Shown: positions 1-7,464, numbered from the stretch's first letter. The stretch is 32,059 bases of DNA from Lachnospiraceae bacterium (GCA_022781985.1 JALESH010000047.1:1-32059); one strand, 5' to 3'. Made by a program: numbers and translations. Notes: generated from the sequence alone by a model not told the origin.

Positions 1-21
1 TTTTTCCCAAATGGGTGATAC

Positions 22-50
22 TTGAAAAGTATATAAAAAGTAAGTATAAT
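22..50 (+). promoter_or_regulatory. Sigma-A promoter of the kinase/ParB-like gene
   Basis: TTGAAA at 22-27 and TATAAT at 45-50 are separated by exactly 17 bp. Transcription would begin near 57, leaving a leader of about 60 nt before the gene at 118. The gene should be well expressed without an activator (inference). Confidence 0.75.
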
Positions 51-117
51 ATAAGACGGAAGGACGGATGGGATCAGGCTTTCAGATGTAAAGTGTATAA
101 AAATATGGAGGAGACAA

Positions 118-1023
118 ATGTTTTTGACGATAACCGGGAAATTGGGCAGTGGAAAATCTACAATATGTAAAATTTTTGCCGATAAATATGGATTTGAGAT
201 ATATTCCACAGGCAAGATTCAGCGGAAAATTGCAAATGATATGGGAATAAGCACACTTCAGCTCAATGAATTGATGAGAGAGGATTCCAGGTATGATGAT
301 TTGATTGATAATGAGGTGGTGCGGATTTCAAAAGAAAGAAAAGGAGATAATATTATATTTGATTCGAGGATGGCGTTTCACTTTGTGGAAGACAGCTATG
401 ATATTTTTACAACGATAGATCCTCAGGAAGCAGCGAAAAGAGTAATGCTCTCACCTCGGGGGAATGAAGAGGTATATCAAAATGAAGAAACAGCCAAAAA
501 AAAGCTGCTGGAAAGAGGCAAGGTAGAAAATCTCAGATTTAAAGATATTTACCATATAGATAATCAGGACTATGGGAATTACAGCTTAATTTTAGATACC
601 TCCTGGAGCGGGCCGGAGGAACTGGCAGATCTGATTCATAAAATGGTATCTGATGGATGGAACAGGCAAGCGCTTCATATGCTCCTTTCTCCAAAATCTG
701 TATACCCCACTGCGAAAATTACAAACGCAGATATGGAAAAAGCAGAGCAGTACCGTAAAAAAATGTTTGCAGATGATGAAATGATTACGTTGGTATATTT
801 TGAAAATTATCATTATATTGTGAATGACTGTTATAAACTAATAGCAGCCTTGCTGGATAAAAAGCCATTTATTCAGGCTAAAATCGTAAAAGTAGGGGAA
901 TGTGGACTTTCGGACAGTTCCGATCAATTTATAAAACGGATAGGACAAGTTGGAAAAAGTACATTGCATGATTATGAGAATATCGGAGGTTTTAAATATA
1001 TAAGTTATCCGGAGTATTATTAA
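118..1023 (+). CDS. Cytidylate-kinase-like P-loop protein fused to a ParB/sulfiredoxin-like C-terminal domain
   Basis: Residues 1-180 resemble the archaeal-type cytidylate kinase group of P-loop nucleoside monophosphate kinases. There is a Walker A GKLGSGKST at residues 7-15, an STGKIQRKIA segment like the family's 'SAGDIFREIA', then RxSKER and FDSRMAF in the nucleotide-binding and lid region. Residues about 186-301 look different: LSPKSVYP followed by YHYIVNDCYKLIAALLDKKP resembles the 'P..v.P' box and the 'y.iidGhHRl.Aa...g' helix of ParB/sulfiredoxin-fold domains, with the usual GHR replaced by NDCYK. The start at 118 is supported by GGAGGAG at 107-113. The gene is visibly more AT-rich than its neighbours, so it may have been acquired. 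The substrate is unknown; a free CMP kinase role is unlikely given the tail. I am fairly sure of the kinase fold and less sure of the tail. Confidence 0.75.
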   Translation: MFLTITGKLGSGKSTICKIFADKYGFEIYSTGKIQRKIANDMGISTLQLNELMREDSRYDDLIDNEVVRISKERKGDNIIFDSRMAFHFVEDSYDIFTTIDPQEAAKRVMLSPRGNEEVYQNEETAKKKLLERGKVENLRFKDIYHIDNQDYGNYSLILDTSWSGPEELADLIHKMVSDGWNRQALHMLLSPKSVYPTAKITNADMEKAEQYRKKMFADDEMITLVYFENYHYIVNDCYKLIAALLDKKPFIQAKIVKVGECGLSDSSDQFIKRIGQVGKSTLHDYENIGGFKYISYPEYY

Positions 1024-1093
1024 AAGTCAGGAGGATAGGGGGCATTTGGGCTCAGGTGTTGATCCGTCATCAGGCGATGCTGCCTGCCGGTTG

Positions 1094-1144
1094 GATATTG
1101 TGTGTGACAATATCACAGTAAAACGGGTTTCTGTTGTATATAAT
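1094..1144 (+). promoter_or_regulatory. Putative activator palindrome and -10 element of the ferredoxin operon
   Basis: GATATTGT (1094-1101), five bases, then ACAATATC (1107-1114) form a perfect interrupted palindrome. A TATAAT lies at 1139-1144, but the matching -35 position (1116-1121, CAGTAA) is poor. The palindrome centre is about 46 bp before the expected transcription start, close to where Crp/Fnr-type activators bind at class II promoters. The Crp/Fnr gene two genes downstream is the obvious candidate regulator (inference). A weaker hairpin, 1062-1096, precedes it and may end the upstream transcript. Confidence 0.45.
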
Positions 1145-1172
1145 CAGCTTATCAGTTTTTGGGAGGTTGATT

Positions 1173-1382
1173 ATGGATAAGGTAATAAAGAAAAAAAGGA
1201 AAGCATTTGTGGACCAGAGGCACTGTGTCGCATGTGGCTGCTGTATGAAAGTTTGCCCTATGTCTGCAATTCGGATTGTGAGCGGAATTATGGCGGAGGT
1301 AGATAGGGATAAATGTGTGGGCTGCGGAAAATGCGCAGAGGAATGTCCGGCAGCAGTCATTACTGTTCAGGGGGGATTATAA
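1173..1382 (+). CDS. 2x[4Fe-4S] ferredoxin
   Basis: This is a 69-residue bacterial-type ferredoxin with two cluster motifs: C18-x2-C21-x2-C24-x3-C28-P and C48-x2-C51-x2-C54-x3-C58-P. Each should bind one [4Fe-4S] cluster. An extra Cys23 sits inside the first motif. The N-terminus is lysine-rich. The start at 1173 is chosen over an in-frame ATG at 1134 because GGGAGG lies just upstream and the shorter protein begins where ferredoxins normally do. The next gene starts two bases after the stop, so the two are co-transcribed and the protein probably exchanges electrons with the membrane Fe-S protein encoded there (inference). Confidence 0.9.
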   Translation: MDKVIKKKRKAFVDQRHCVACGCCMKVCPMSAIRIVSGIMAEVDRDKCVGCGKCAEECPAAVITVQGGL

Positions 1383-1384
1383 AA

Positions 1385-2014
1385 ATGAAAAAACACTGGT
1401 ATGATTATCTCTGGGTCGTATCCCTTACCTATTTGATTTTGGGCCTTTTTAATATTATATTCGCATGGTTGGGGCTGCTTTGTTTTTTTATTCCGCTGAT
1501 GATAGCTGTGGCAAAAGGAAATAAAGCCTACTGCAATCGATATTGTGGACGGGGACAGTTGTTTGGAATGCTCGGGGGAGGGCTGGGTTTATCACGGAAA
1601 AAGGATATTCCCAGATGGATGAAGAGCAGAGGGTTCAGATATGGATTTTTGATTTTCTTTTTGGTGATGTTCTTCCAGATGCTATGGAATACTTATTTAG
1701 TATTTGCCGGGGTGCGGGATCTGCAGCAGGCTGTAACCCTGCTATGGACCTTTAAGCTGCCATGGCGCTGGGCATATCATGGAATGGCTTCCGCGTCCTG
1801 GACAGCCCAATTTGCCTTTGGATTTTACAGTGTGATGCTGACTTCTACCATATTAGGATTTATTACAATGATTTTATTCAAGCCCCGTTCCTGGTGTGTG
1901 TATTGTCCCATGGGCACGATGACACAGTTGATTTGTAAATCCAGGAAGCATTTTTCCGGATGTCAGTGCAGGGATGCGGACGGCGGAAGCTGCCGGGGAA
2001 AGGCGGAGATTTAA
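1385..2014 (+). CDS. Membrane-bound 4Fe-4S protein (NapH/YccM-like)
   Basis: A 209-residue integral membrane protein with hydrophobic segments near residues 10-45, 85-105 and 140-165. Two cysteine clusters face each other in the family manner: CNRYCGRGQLF after the first pair of helices and CVYCPMGTMTQ after the last one. This matches the Fer4_5 half-domain of NapH, YccM and PceC-like proteins, which pass electrons from the quinone pool or a ferredoxin. No extra cytoplasmic ferredoxin domain is present; the separate ferredoxin immediately upstream probably supplies it. The start at 1385 follows the GGGGGG at the end of the ferredoxin gene; a longer reading frame from 1313 only overlaps that gene. 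The C-terminus is cysteine-rich (HFSGCQCRDADGGSC) and of unknown function. The electron acceptor is not encoded nearby. Confidence 0.8.
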   Translation: MKKHWYDYLWVVSLTYLILGLFNIIFAWLGLLCFFIPLMIAVAKGNKAYCNRYCGRGQLFGMLGGGLGLSRKKDIPRWMKSRGFRYGFLIFFLVMFFQMLWNTYLVFAGVRDLQQAVTLLWTFKLPWRWAYHGMASASWTAQFAFGFYSVMLTSTILGFITMILFKPRSWCVYCPMGTMTQLICKSRKHFSGCQCRDADGGSCRGKAEI

Positions 2015-2036
2015 GGAAATTGAATAAATATAGAAT

Positions 2037-2069
2037 ATGCCCGCCGGGATTCATTTCTATGGCGGGCAT
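2037..2069. terminator. Hairpin terminator between convergent genes
   Basis: ATGCCCGCC (2037-2045) and GGCGGGCAT (2061-2069) form a perfect 9-bp GC-rich stem with a 15-nt loop. It lies between the stops of the membrane Fe-S gene and the Crp/Fnr gene and could serve both strands. Neither side has a long uninterrupted T run; the minus-strand side is the more T-rich. Confidence 0.6.
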
Positions 2070-2072
2070 TCT

Positions 2073-2732
2073 CTATGTATGGGCTAATTCCTGAAGCCGT
2101 TTTGTGTCCAGTATTTCAATACTGCCTCGGGTCAGTTTTACGATGCCCTCTTTTTGGAAATAATGAAGCATTCGAGTCACAACCTCGCGGGCGCTCCCAA
2201 GATGGTTTCCGATTTTTTCATGAGTGATCCTTAATCGCCCGGTTTCTTCTATCATGCTTTCCTCCAATAAAAAAGCAGCCAGTCTTTTGTCAAAGCTCCT
2301 CCACATAATCTGCTCAATCAGCCACATTACTTCGGAGAAGCGGCTTGCCATGATCTGGTTGGTATAATTTGCCAATGGCGCCGATTCTTCCATAAGTTCT
2401 TTATAGTTTTCCGGCGGAATAATCCAGAGCTCTGAATCCTTTTCGGCCTCAATCGTGATATCAAATTGAATATTCTGCATCATGCAGGAAGCAGAGAGCA
2501 GGCAGATATCCAATTCAAAGAGGCGGTAAATAGAGATTTCCCTGCCATCTTCAGATAGGATATAGGCTCTTAAGTGACCGGAACGAATCAGCAAAAGCCC
2601 TGTACAGTCTGTGGAGCCGCTGTGTATGACAGCGCCTTTTTTTACGCTGCGGCGAATGGCTGATCCCCTTATTTTGTTTTGCTGTACAGGGGTTAATTTG
2701 TCCCATATAGGAAAATATTCAGAACAATCCAT
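2073..2732 (-). CDS. Crp/Fnr-family transcriptional regulator
   Basis: A 219-residue protein with an N-terminal cyclic-nucleotide-binding-type beta barrel (about residues 15-125, containing GLLLIRSGHLRAYILSEDGR) and a C-terminal winged helix (about 165-215, THEKIGNHLGSAREVVTRML being the recognition helix-turn-helix). Cysteines are scattered at residues 3, 43, 77 and 83, and there is no FNR-type N-terminal cluster, so oxygen sensing through [4Fe-4S] cannot be claimed. The ATG at 2732 has a GGAGG 9 nt upstream. It faces the ferredoxin/membrane Fe-S pair and may regulate it through the palindrome at 1094-1114 (inference). The effector is unknown. Confidence 0.88.
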   Translation of the reverse strand: MDCSEYFPIWDKLTPVQQNKIRGSAIRRSVKKGAVIHSGSTDCTGLLLIRSGHLRAYILSEDGREISIYRLFELDICLLSASCMMQNIQFDITIEAEKDSELWIIPPENYKELMEESAPLANYTNQIMASRFSEVMWLIEQIMWRSFDKRLAAFLLEESMIEETGRLRITHEKIGNHLGSAREVVTRMLHYFQKEGIVKLTRGSIEILDTKRLQELAHT

Positions 2733-2764
2733 ATTGCCATGCCTCCTTTGGCGGACACAGTATC

Positions 2765-2793
2765 ATTATATTTTGATTTACGGCATCTGTCAA
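2765..2793 (-). promoter_or_regulatory. Consensus sigma-A promoter of the Crp/Fnr gene
   Basis: On the minus strand TTGACA (complement of 2788-2793) and TATAAT (complement of 2765-2770) are both exact and 17 bp apart. This is the strongest promoter in the window by consensus. It points away from the PTS gene. Confidence 0.85.
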
Positions 2794-2806
2794 TTATAGG
2801 AGGAAC

Positions 2807-2872
2807 ATGGATTCACGGATCAGCCGGAGGATCCGGAAGGAAATTTTTCCGGAAAACTGTCATGGACAATGA
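2807..2872 (+). CDS. Possible 21-codon leader peptide upstream of the PTS gene
   Basis: ATG at 2807 is preceded by a strong AGGAGG (2799-2804 region) and opens a 21-codon frame encoding an arginine-rich peptide beginning MDSRISRRIRK and ending in TGA at 2870-2872. The DNA inside can fold (CCGGAA and TTCCGG flank an AT-rich loop), so it could be an attenuating leader. It may equally be a chance frame with a good ribosome site. No homology is recognised. Confidence 0.3.
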   Translation: MDSRISRRIRKEIFPENCHGQ

Positions 2873-2945
2873 ATGAAGAAGAAGGAATCTGCACAAAGTA
2901 AAAGCATCCAAAGCAAATTTTCCCCCGGAAGGAATGGAGGTAAAC

Positions 2946-5093
2946 ATGAAAGACAAAATTTTTGGGGTACTGCAGCGTGTGGGAAGATCCTTTATGCTTC
3001 CTATCGCCATTCTGCCGGTTGCCGGCCTGTTATTGGGTGTGGGAGGTTCCTTCACAAATGAAACTATGCTGAGAGCCTACGGCTTATGGGGGTTCATGGG
3101 GCCCGGAACAGTGTTTTATGCTGTTTTTGAGGTGATGAAGGAGGCAGGAGATATTGTATTTGCCAATCTCCCTATTTTGTTTGCCATGGGTGTGGCTATC
3201 GGGATGGCAAAAAAAGAAAAAGAGGTGGCAGCCCTGGCAGCGGTCATAGCTTTTTTGATTATGCATGCATCAATTTCCGCCATGATTACCATCAATGGGG
3301 GAGCACAAAATCTGCTCAGCGGCGCGACGGCATCGGTAGTGGGAATCACTTCTCTGCAGATGGGTGTATTCGGTGGTATTCTGGTGGGGCTTGGCGTGGC
3401 TGCCCTGAATAATCGCTTCTATAAGATTCAGCTGCCCCAGGTGCTTTCCTTCTTTGGCGGAAGCAGATTTGTACCGATCATCAGTGCGCTGACATACACT
3501 GCAGTAGGGATTTTAATGTATTATCTCTGGCCTCCTGTGCAGAGCGGAATCTATGCCGTAGGGGATGTGGTTTTAAACTCCGGTTACGCAGGAACCTGGG
3601 TATACGGGCTTATGGAAAGGCTTCTTATTCCCTTTGGCTTGCATCACGTATTTTACATTCCCTTCTGGCAGACTGCCGTTGGCGGAACCATGGAGGTGGG
3701 GGGAGTGTTGGTTGAAGGGGCACAGAACATTTTCTTTGCCCAGCTTGCTGATCCGGCAGTAGAAAGGTTTTCTGTATCCGCAACCCGTTTTATGTCCGGA
3801 AAATTTCCGCTGATGATTTTCGGCCTTCCGGGAGCAGCACTGGCTATGTATAAAACGGCTAAAGAGGATAAGAAAAAGATTGTTGGAGGGCTTCTGCTGT
3901 CGGCAGGTTTAACCTCCATGTTAACGGGAATTACTGAGCCTATTGAGTTTACATTCCTTTTTGTGGCTCCCATTCTTTATATTATCCACTGTTTGCTGGC
4001 AGGTCTTGCTTATATGCTGATGCATGTTTTTGAGGTGGGTGTGGGCATGACCTTCTCCGGCGGACTGATCGATATGTTCCTGTTTGGTATTTTGCAGGGG
4101 AATGAAAAAACAAACTGGATATGGATTGTAATTGTAGGTATCGGATATTTCCTGGCGTACTACATCCTGTTCAGCTTCCTGATCAAAAAGATGGATTTAA
4201 AAACCCCCGGCCGTGATGATAATGAGGAGGTTAAGCTATATACAAGAAGCGATGTCAATGCAAAAGAGGGAAAAGAAAAGGGATCATTCCGGGAAGATGA
4301 AATATCCCGGGGCATTTGTGAGGGCTTGGGCGGTAAGAAAAATATTTCTGATGTGGACTGCTGTGCTACCAGGCTGCGTTGTACCATTTTGGATCCATCA
4401 TTGGTGGATGACCGGAGGCTGAAGGCTACCGGGGCATCCGGGGTTGTGCATAAAGGAAACGGAGTTCAGATTATTTATGGTCCCAGAGTTACGGTAATAA
4501 AATCAAATTTGGAGGATTATCTGGAGTCTGCCACTGATGTGCTGTATAACAAGGAAGAGCATGGCGCTTTGGAGAATAAGCAGCATGCTGTCGCAGCAGA
4601 AGAAAAGGAAGGCGGCGGAGGAAAAAGGGTGAGGACAGTGATTATTTCCAGCCCCATTACAGGGCAGGCCGGAAGTATCGAGACTGCACCGGACGACGCC
4701 TTCGCAGGAAAGCTTTTGGGAGATGGGGCAGTGGCTGAACCTGCGGCAAAGGAAATAGTTGCTCCGGAGGACGGAGAAATCAGTTTTATCTTTGATACAA
4801 AGCATGCCATGGGTTTTCTTACTGATTCCGGTATCAGTCTATTGATCCACGTAGGGATAGATACGGTGAAATTAAATGGGGAAGGTTTTGAGGTTTTGGT
4901 GGAAAATGGGCAAAAGGTAAAGAAAGGAACTCCGCTGCTCCGGCTGGATCTGGAGTATCTGAAGCAGAATGCCCCCTCCCTGATTTCCCCCATTGTATGT
5001 ACGGAAATGCAGGATAACCAGAGAGTTCGCCTGTTAAAGACGGGAGAGATCCAGGCAGGAGACCCCCTATTTGCAGTTGATTTTTATGAATAA
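2946..5093 (+). CDS. ptsG: PTS glucose-type permease, fused EIICBA
   Basis: This 715-residue fusion imports and phosphorylates a hexose at the membrane using phosphate from HPr. Order of domains: EIIC, about 1-415, with some ten hydrophobic segments and the HHVFYIPFW and TEPIEF motifs of the glucose/N-acetylglucosamine family; EIIB, about 455-535, with phosphorylated Cys473 in VDCCATRLR; EIIA, about 575-715, with active-site His635 in LLIHVGIDTVKL and the supporting KHAMGF histidine. The length is normal for Bacillus PtsG-type proteins. The start at 2946 follows GGAGG by five bases; a start at 2934 would lie on top of that site. The N-terminus is closer to PtsG than to NagE, but substrate cannot be settled from sequence alone. 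It follows a long leader with a possible small ORF. Confidence 0.9.
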   Translation: MKDKIFGVLQRVGRSFMLPIAILPVAGLLLGVGGSFTNETMLRAYGLWGFMGPGTVFYAVFEVMKEAGDIVFANLPILFAMGVAIGMAKKEKEVAALAAVIAFLIMHASISAMITINGGAQNLLSGATASVVGITSLQMGVFGGILVGLGVAALNNRFYKIQLPQVLSFFGGSRFVPIISALTYTAVGILMYYLWPPVQSGIYAVGDVVLNSGYAGTWVYGLMERLLIPFGLHHVFYIPFWQTAVGGTMEVGGVLVEGAQNIFFAQLADPAVERFSVSATRFMSGKFPLMIFGLPGAALAMYKTAKEDKKKIVGGLLLSAGLTSMLTGITEPIEFTFLFVAPILYIIHCLLAGLAYMLMHVFEVGVGMTFSGGLIDMFLFGILQGNEKTNWIWIVIVGIGYFLAYYILFSFLIKKMDLKTPGRDDNEEVKLYTRSDVNAKEGKEKGSFREDEISRGICEGLGGKKNISDVDCCATRLRCTILDPSLVDDRRLKATGASGVVHKGNGVQIIYGPRVTVIKSNLEDYLESATDVLYNKEEHGALENKQHAVAAEEKEGGGGKRVRTVIISSPITGQAGSIETAPDDAFAGKLLGDGAVAEPAAKEIVAPEDGEISFIFDTKHAMGFLTDSGISLLIHVGIDTVKLNGEGFEVLVENGQKVKKGTPLLRLDLEYLKQNAPSLISPIVCTEMQDNQRVRLLKTGEIQAGDPLFAVDFYE

Positions 5094-5161
5094 AAAGATG
5101 CCTTGCGAAACATGCACCATATGTGATAAACTGCTCTTGGATCAGTATCTATTGGGTGCCG

Positions 5162-5216
5162 GAGCATGTTTGAAAATTCTTTCCTGCGTTGCAGGAAGCT
5201 ATTTTCAGACATGCTC
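5162..5216. repeat. 55-nt near-perfect long hairpin
   Basis: GAGCATGTTTGAAAAT-TC-TTTCCTGC is followed by the loop GTT and then an almost exact reverse complement ending TTTTCAGACATGCTC. About 22 of 26 positions pair. The stem is much longer than an intrinsic terminator, and no T tract follows. It sits between the PTS gene and the acetyltransferase. It could be a dispersed palindromic repeat, an RNA-processing site, or a transcript-stabilising 3' end of ptsG. Confidence 0.7.
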
Positions 5217-5257
5217 TGGCAGCAGGATTCTTAGGATTTCAGGAGTGGATTGGTCAA

Positions 5258-5701
5258 ATGGACTGTAAAATAAGAGTCATGGTGGAAACAGACAGGGCTT
5301 GTGTGTTGGAAATGATGAGAGTGTTCTATGCTTCGCCGGCAGTGCTGAGTAATGGATCAGAGGAGATATTCAATAAGGATATAGATGCCTGTGTCAGCCA
5401 GTGTCCCTATGCAGAAGGCTTTATGATCCAGGGAGACGGGGAGGTACAGGGCTATGCAATGATTGCCAGGGGCTTTTCCACAGAGTTTGGAAAGCCCTGC
5501 ATATGGGTGGAGGATCTGTATATCAGGCAGAAGTACAGAGGGATGGGCATTGGCAGCAGGTTCTTTGAATACATAGAGGAGAGGTATCCCGGTGTGATTT
5601 TGAGACTGGAGGTGGAGGAGGAGAATACAAGAGCTGTTAAGGTGTATAAAAAAAGCGGCTTCGAGGTTCTTCCATATATGGAGATGAAAAAAGAAGTGTA
5701 G
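5258..5701 (+). CDS. GNAT-family N-acetyltransferase
   Basis: A 147-residue acetyl-CoA-dependent acetyltransferase. The acetyl-CoA pyrophosphate loop is visible as RQKYRGMGIGSRFF (the family's Q/RxxGxG/A), preceded by the IWVEDLYI strand and followed by the LEVEEENTRAVKVYKKSGFE segment typical of the C-terminal half. The start at 5258 (MDCKIRVM) is preferred to an upstream ATG at 5189, which would put coding sequence through the long hairpin; AGGAG lies about 12 nt before it. The acceptor is unknown: GNAT members modify amines on proteins, antibiotics or metabolites, and nothing adjacent narrows this. Confidence 0.85.
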   Translation: MDCKIRVMVETDRACVLEMMRVFYASPAVLSNGSEEIFNKDIDACVSQCPYAEGFMIQGDGEVQGYAMIARGFSTEFGKPCIWVEDLYIRQKYRGMGIGSRFFEYIEERYPGVILRLEVEEENTRAVKVYKKSGFEVLPYMEMKKEV

Positions 5702-5737
5702 GGATAGAGGGGAGAGGTGTGCCCTCCCTGCGGTTCC

Positions 5738-5770
5738 GGCCGCATCATCCTACAGCATATGGATGCGGCC
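5738..5770. terminator. Hairpin terminator shared by convergent genes
   Basis: GGCCGCATC (5738-5746) and GATGCGGCC (5762-5770) make a perfect 9-bp stem followed by TCTTATAT. It ends the acetyltransferase transcript. Its right part lies within the last codons of the minus-strand small protein (RGRIHML and stop), so terminator and coding sequence share bases. Confidence 0.65.
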
Positions 5771-5944
5771 TCTTATATCGCGTTCGGATATTGGGGTTTT
5801 AGGCGTCAGGTCTTCCAGCCGGACAGCCATCTTATCCTGCTTTAGCCCGAGGGAATCCAGACGGCTGTCGATTTTATCCAGCCGTTTGTTGATCCTGTCC
5901 AATTCAGTAAAAAGCTGTTCAAACATTTCCCTGCTTTCTGTCAT
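5750..5944 (-). CDS. Small coiled-coil protein
   Basis: A 64-residue protein beginning MTESREMFEQLF. Residues about 8-50 show a heptad pattern of leucine, isoleucine and methionine (LFTELDRINKRLDKIDSRLD), so it should form a parallel or antiparallel coiled coil. The tail is basic. The start at 5944 is chosen over 5962 because AGGAGG lies directly between the two ATGs, five bases before the second. It resembles SlyX-like and other short coiled-coil proteins only in general form; I assign no function. It is transcribed convergently with the acetyltransferase. Confidence 0.6.
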   Translation of the reverse strand: MTESREMFEQLFTELDRINKRLDKIDSRLDSLGLKQDKMAVRLEDLTPKTPISERDIRGRIHML

Positions 5945-6001
5945 ATGAATACCTCCTAACATAAGCGCAGTATATCACATCCGGCATGTAAAGTCTATGA
6001 C

Positions 6002-6043
6002 AGCGTCCGTAACAGTCGCAAAAGCGTCCGTAACAGTCGCAAA
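6002..6043. repeat. Two exact 21-bp tandem repeats upstream of the sulfhydrylase gene
   Basis: A 21-bp unit with core GCGTCCGTAACAGTCGC occurs twice, at 6002-6022 and 6023-6043, without mismatch. 21 bp equals two helical turns, so a dimeric regulator would meet both copies on the same face of the DNA. They lie about 58-99 bp before the expected transcription start, in the usual position for an activator. Confidence 0.8.
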
Positions 6044-6065
6044 AGTAATTTCTGTATATTTATAT

Positions 6066-6094
6066 TTTCAAAATCTTTCCATGAGTGTTATACT
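6066..6094 (+). promoter_or_regulatory. Putative promoter of the O-acetylhomoserine sulfhydrylase gene
   Basis: TATACT at 6089-6094 is a good -10. At 17 bp upstream, 6066-6071 reads TTTCAA, a poor -35. A weak -35 with repeats just upstream suggests an activator-dependent promoter (inference). Confidence 0.4.
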
Positions 6095-6141
6095 GATGGA
6101 AGGATGATAAAAATCAAGGCACTTATAAAAGGAGAAGCAAA

Positions 6142-7413
6142 ATGTCGTCTAAAATCGAAACAAAATGTATTCATGAGGGATGGAAGCCCTCTCAGGGAGA
6201 GCCCAGACAGCTTCCGATATATCAGAGCACCACTTTTAAATATGACAGCAGTGATGCCATGGGCAGGCTGTTTGATCTGGAAGCAGAGGGATATTTTTAT
6301 ACTAGGCTGCAGAATCCCACCAACGATGCGGTAGCGGCCAAGATATGCGCACTGGAGGGAGGCGCGGCAGCGATGCTCACATCCTCCGGGCAGGCTGCCA
6401 ATTTTTATGCGATTTTTAATATCTGCGAAGCAGGCGGCCATTTTATCGCATCCTCGTCCATCTATGGGGGAACCTATAATCTTTTTGGTGTTACCATGAA
6501 AAAGATGGGAATAGAGTGTACCTTTGTGGATCAGGAGCTGCCGGAGGAGGAGCTGGCAAAGTATTTCAGGCCCAATACCAAGGCAGTTTTTGGGGAGACG
6601 ATCACCAACCCTACCGTGTCTGTATTTGACTTTGAAAAATTTGCCGGGCTGGCCCATTCCCATGGGGTTCCGCTGATCGTGGACAATACCTTTGCAACAC
6701 CGGTCAACTGCAGACCCTTCGAATGGGGAGCGGACATTGTGACCCACTCTACCTCCAAGTATATGGATGGCCATGGGGTTGGCGTGGGAGGATGCATCGT
6801 AGACAGCGGTAATTTTGACTGGTCAGAGCATGCGGAGAAGTTCCCGGGACTGACCACGCCCGATGCATCCTATCATGGCATCACTTATACCGAAAGATTC
6901 GGTAAGGGCGCATACATAACCAAGGCTACAGCACAGCTAATGAGGGACTTTGGCTCTATCCAGTCCCCTCAGAATGCTTTTTATCTGAACCTGGGCCTGG
7001 AAACCCTCCCGCTGAGGATGGAAAGGCATTGCCGGAATGCTCTGGCTGTAGCCAGATTCCTGCAGTCTCAGGAACAGGTGGCCTGGGTACACTATCCGGG
7101 GCTGGAGGGTGACAGATATCATCACCTGGCAGTAAAATACATGCCTGATGGCACCTGCGGGGTACTGGCCTTTGGGATCAAAGGAGGGAGAGAAGCTTCC
7201 ATTGCATTTATGGATAAGCTGAAGGTGGCCTCCATCGTTACCCATGTGGCCGATGCTAAAACATGCCTGCTGCATCCGGCGAGCCATACTCACAGGCAGC
7301 TGACGGACGAGCAGCTTGCGGAATCCGGTGTGGCACCGGATCTGATCAGGCTTTCCGTAGGAATCGAAAATGCGGAGGATATCATTGAGGATCTGAGACA
7401 GGCGCTTCAATAA
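6142..7413 (+). CDS. metY: O-acetylhomoserine sulfhydrylase (Cys/Met metabolism PLP enzyme)
   Basis: A 423-residue PLP enzyme of the Cys/Met metabolism family. It is predicted to join O-acetylhomoserine with sulfide to give homocysteine in the cytoplasm, by-passing cystathionine. The cofactor lysine is K206 in THSTSKYMDGHG. Other family marks are YTRLQNPTN near the N-terminus, SSGQAANF, IVDNTFATP and LSVGIENAEDIIEDL at the end. The length (about 425) and the insertion around ASYHGITYTERFG favour the MetY type over cystathionine gamma-synthase (about 380). AAAAGGAGAAG precedes the ATG. It appears monocistronic: repeats and promoter upstream, strong terminator downstream. Sulfur-donor preference cannot be read from the sequence. 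Confidence 0.92.
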   Translation: MSSKIETKCIHEGWKPSQGEPRQLPIYQSTTFKYDSSDAMGRLFDLEAEGYFYTRLQNPTNDAVAAKICALEGGAAAMLTSSGQAANFYAIFNICEAGGHFIASSSIYGGTYNLFGVTMKKMGIECTFVDQELPEEELAKYFRPNTKAVFGETITNPTVSVFDFEKFAGLAHSHGVPLIVDNTFATPVNCRPFEWGADIVTHSTSKYMDGHGVGVGGCIVDSGNFDWSEHAEKFPGLTTPDASYHGITYTERFGKGAYITKATAQLMRDFGSIQSPQNAFYLNLGLETLPLRMERHCRNALAVARFLQSQEQVAWVHYPGLEGDRYHHLAVKYMPDGTCGVLAFGIKGGREASIAFMDKLKVASIVTHVADAKTCLLHPASHTHRQLTDEQLAESGVAPDLIRLSVGIENAEDIIEDLRQALQ

Positions 7414-7464
7414 ACATTTTATTATGAAGCTGTCTGGAGGCAGGGAACAGACATCAGGGGAAGC

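Noticed and set aside
2873-3061. 62-codon frame overlapping the ptsG start
   Set aside because: Overlaps the conserved N-terminus of EIIC in another frame.
6088-6774. 228-codon minus-strand frame
   Set aside because: Antisense to the sulfhydrylase gene and across its promoter; no support.
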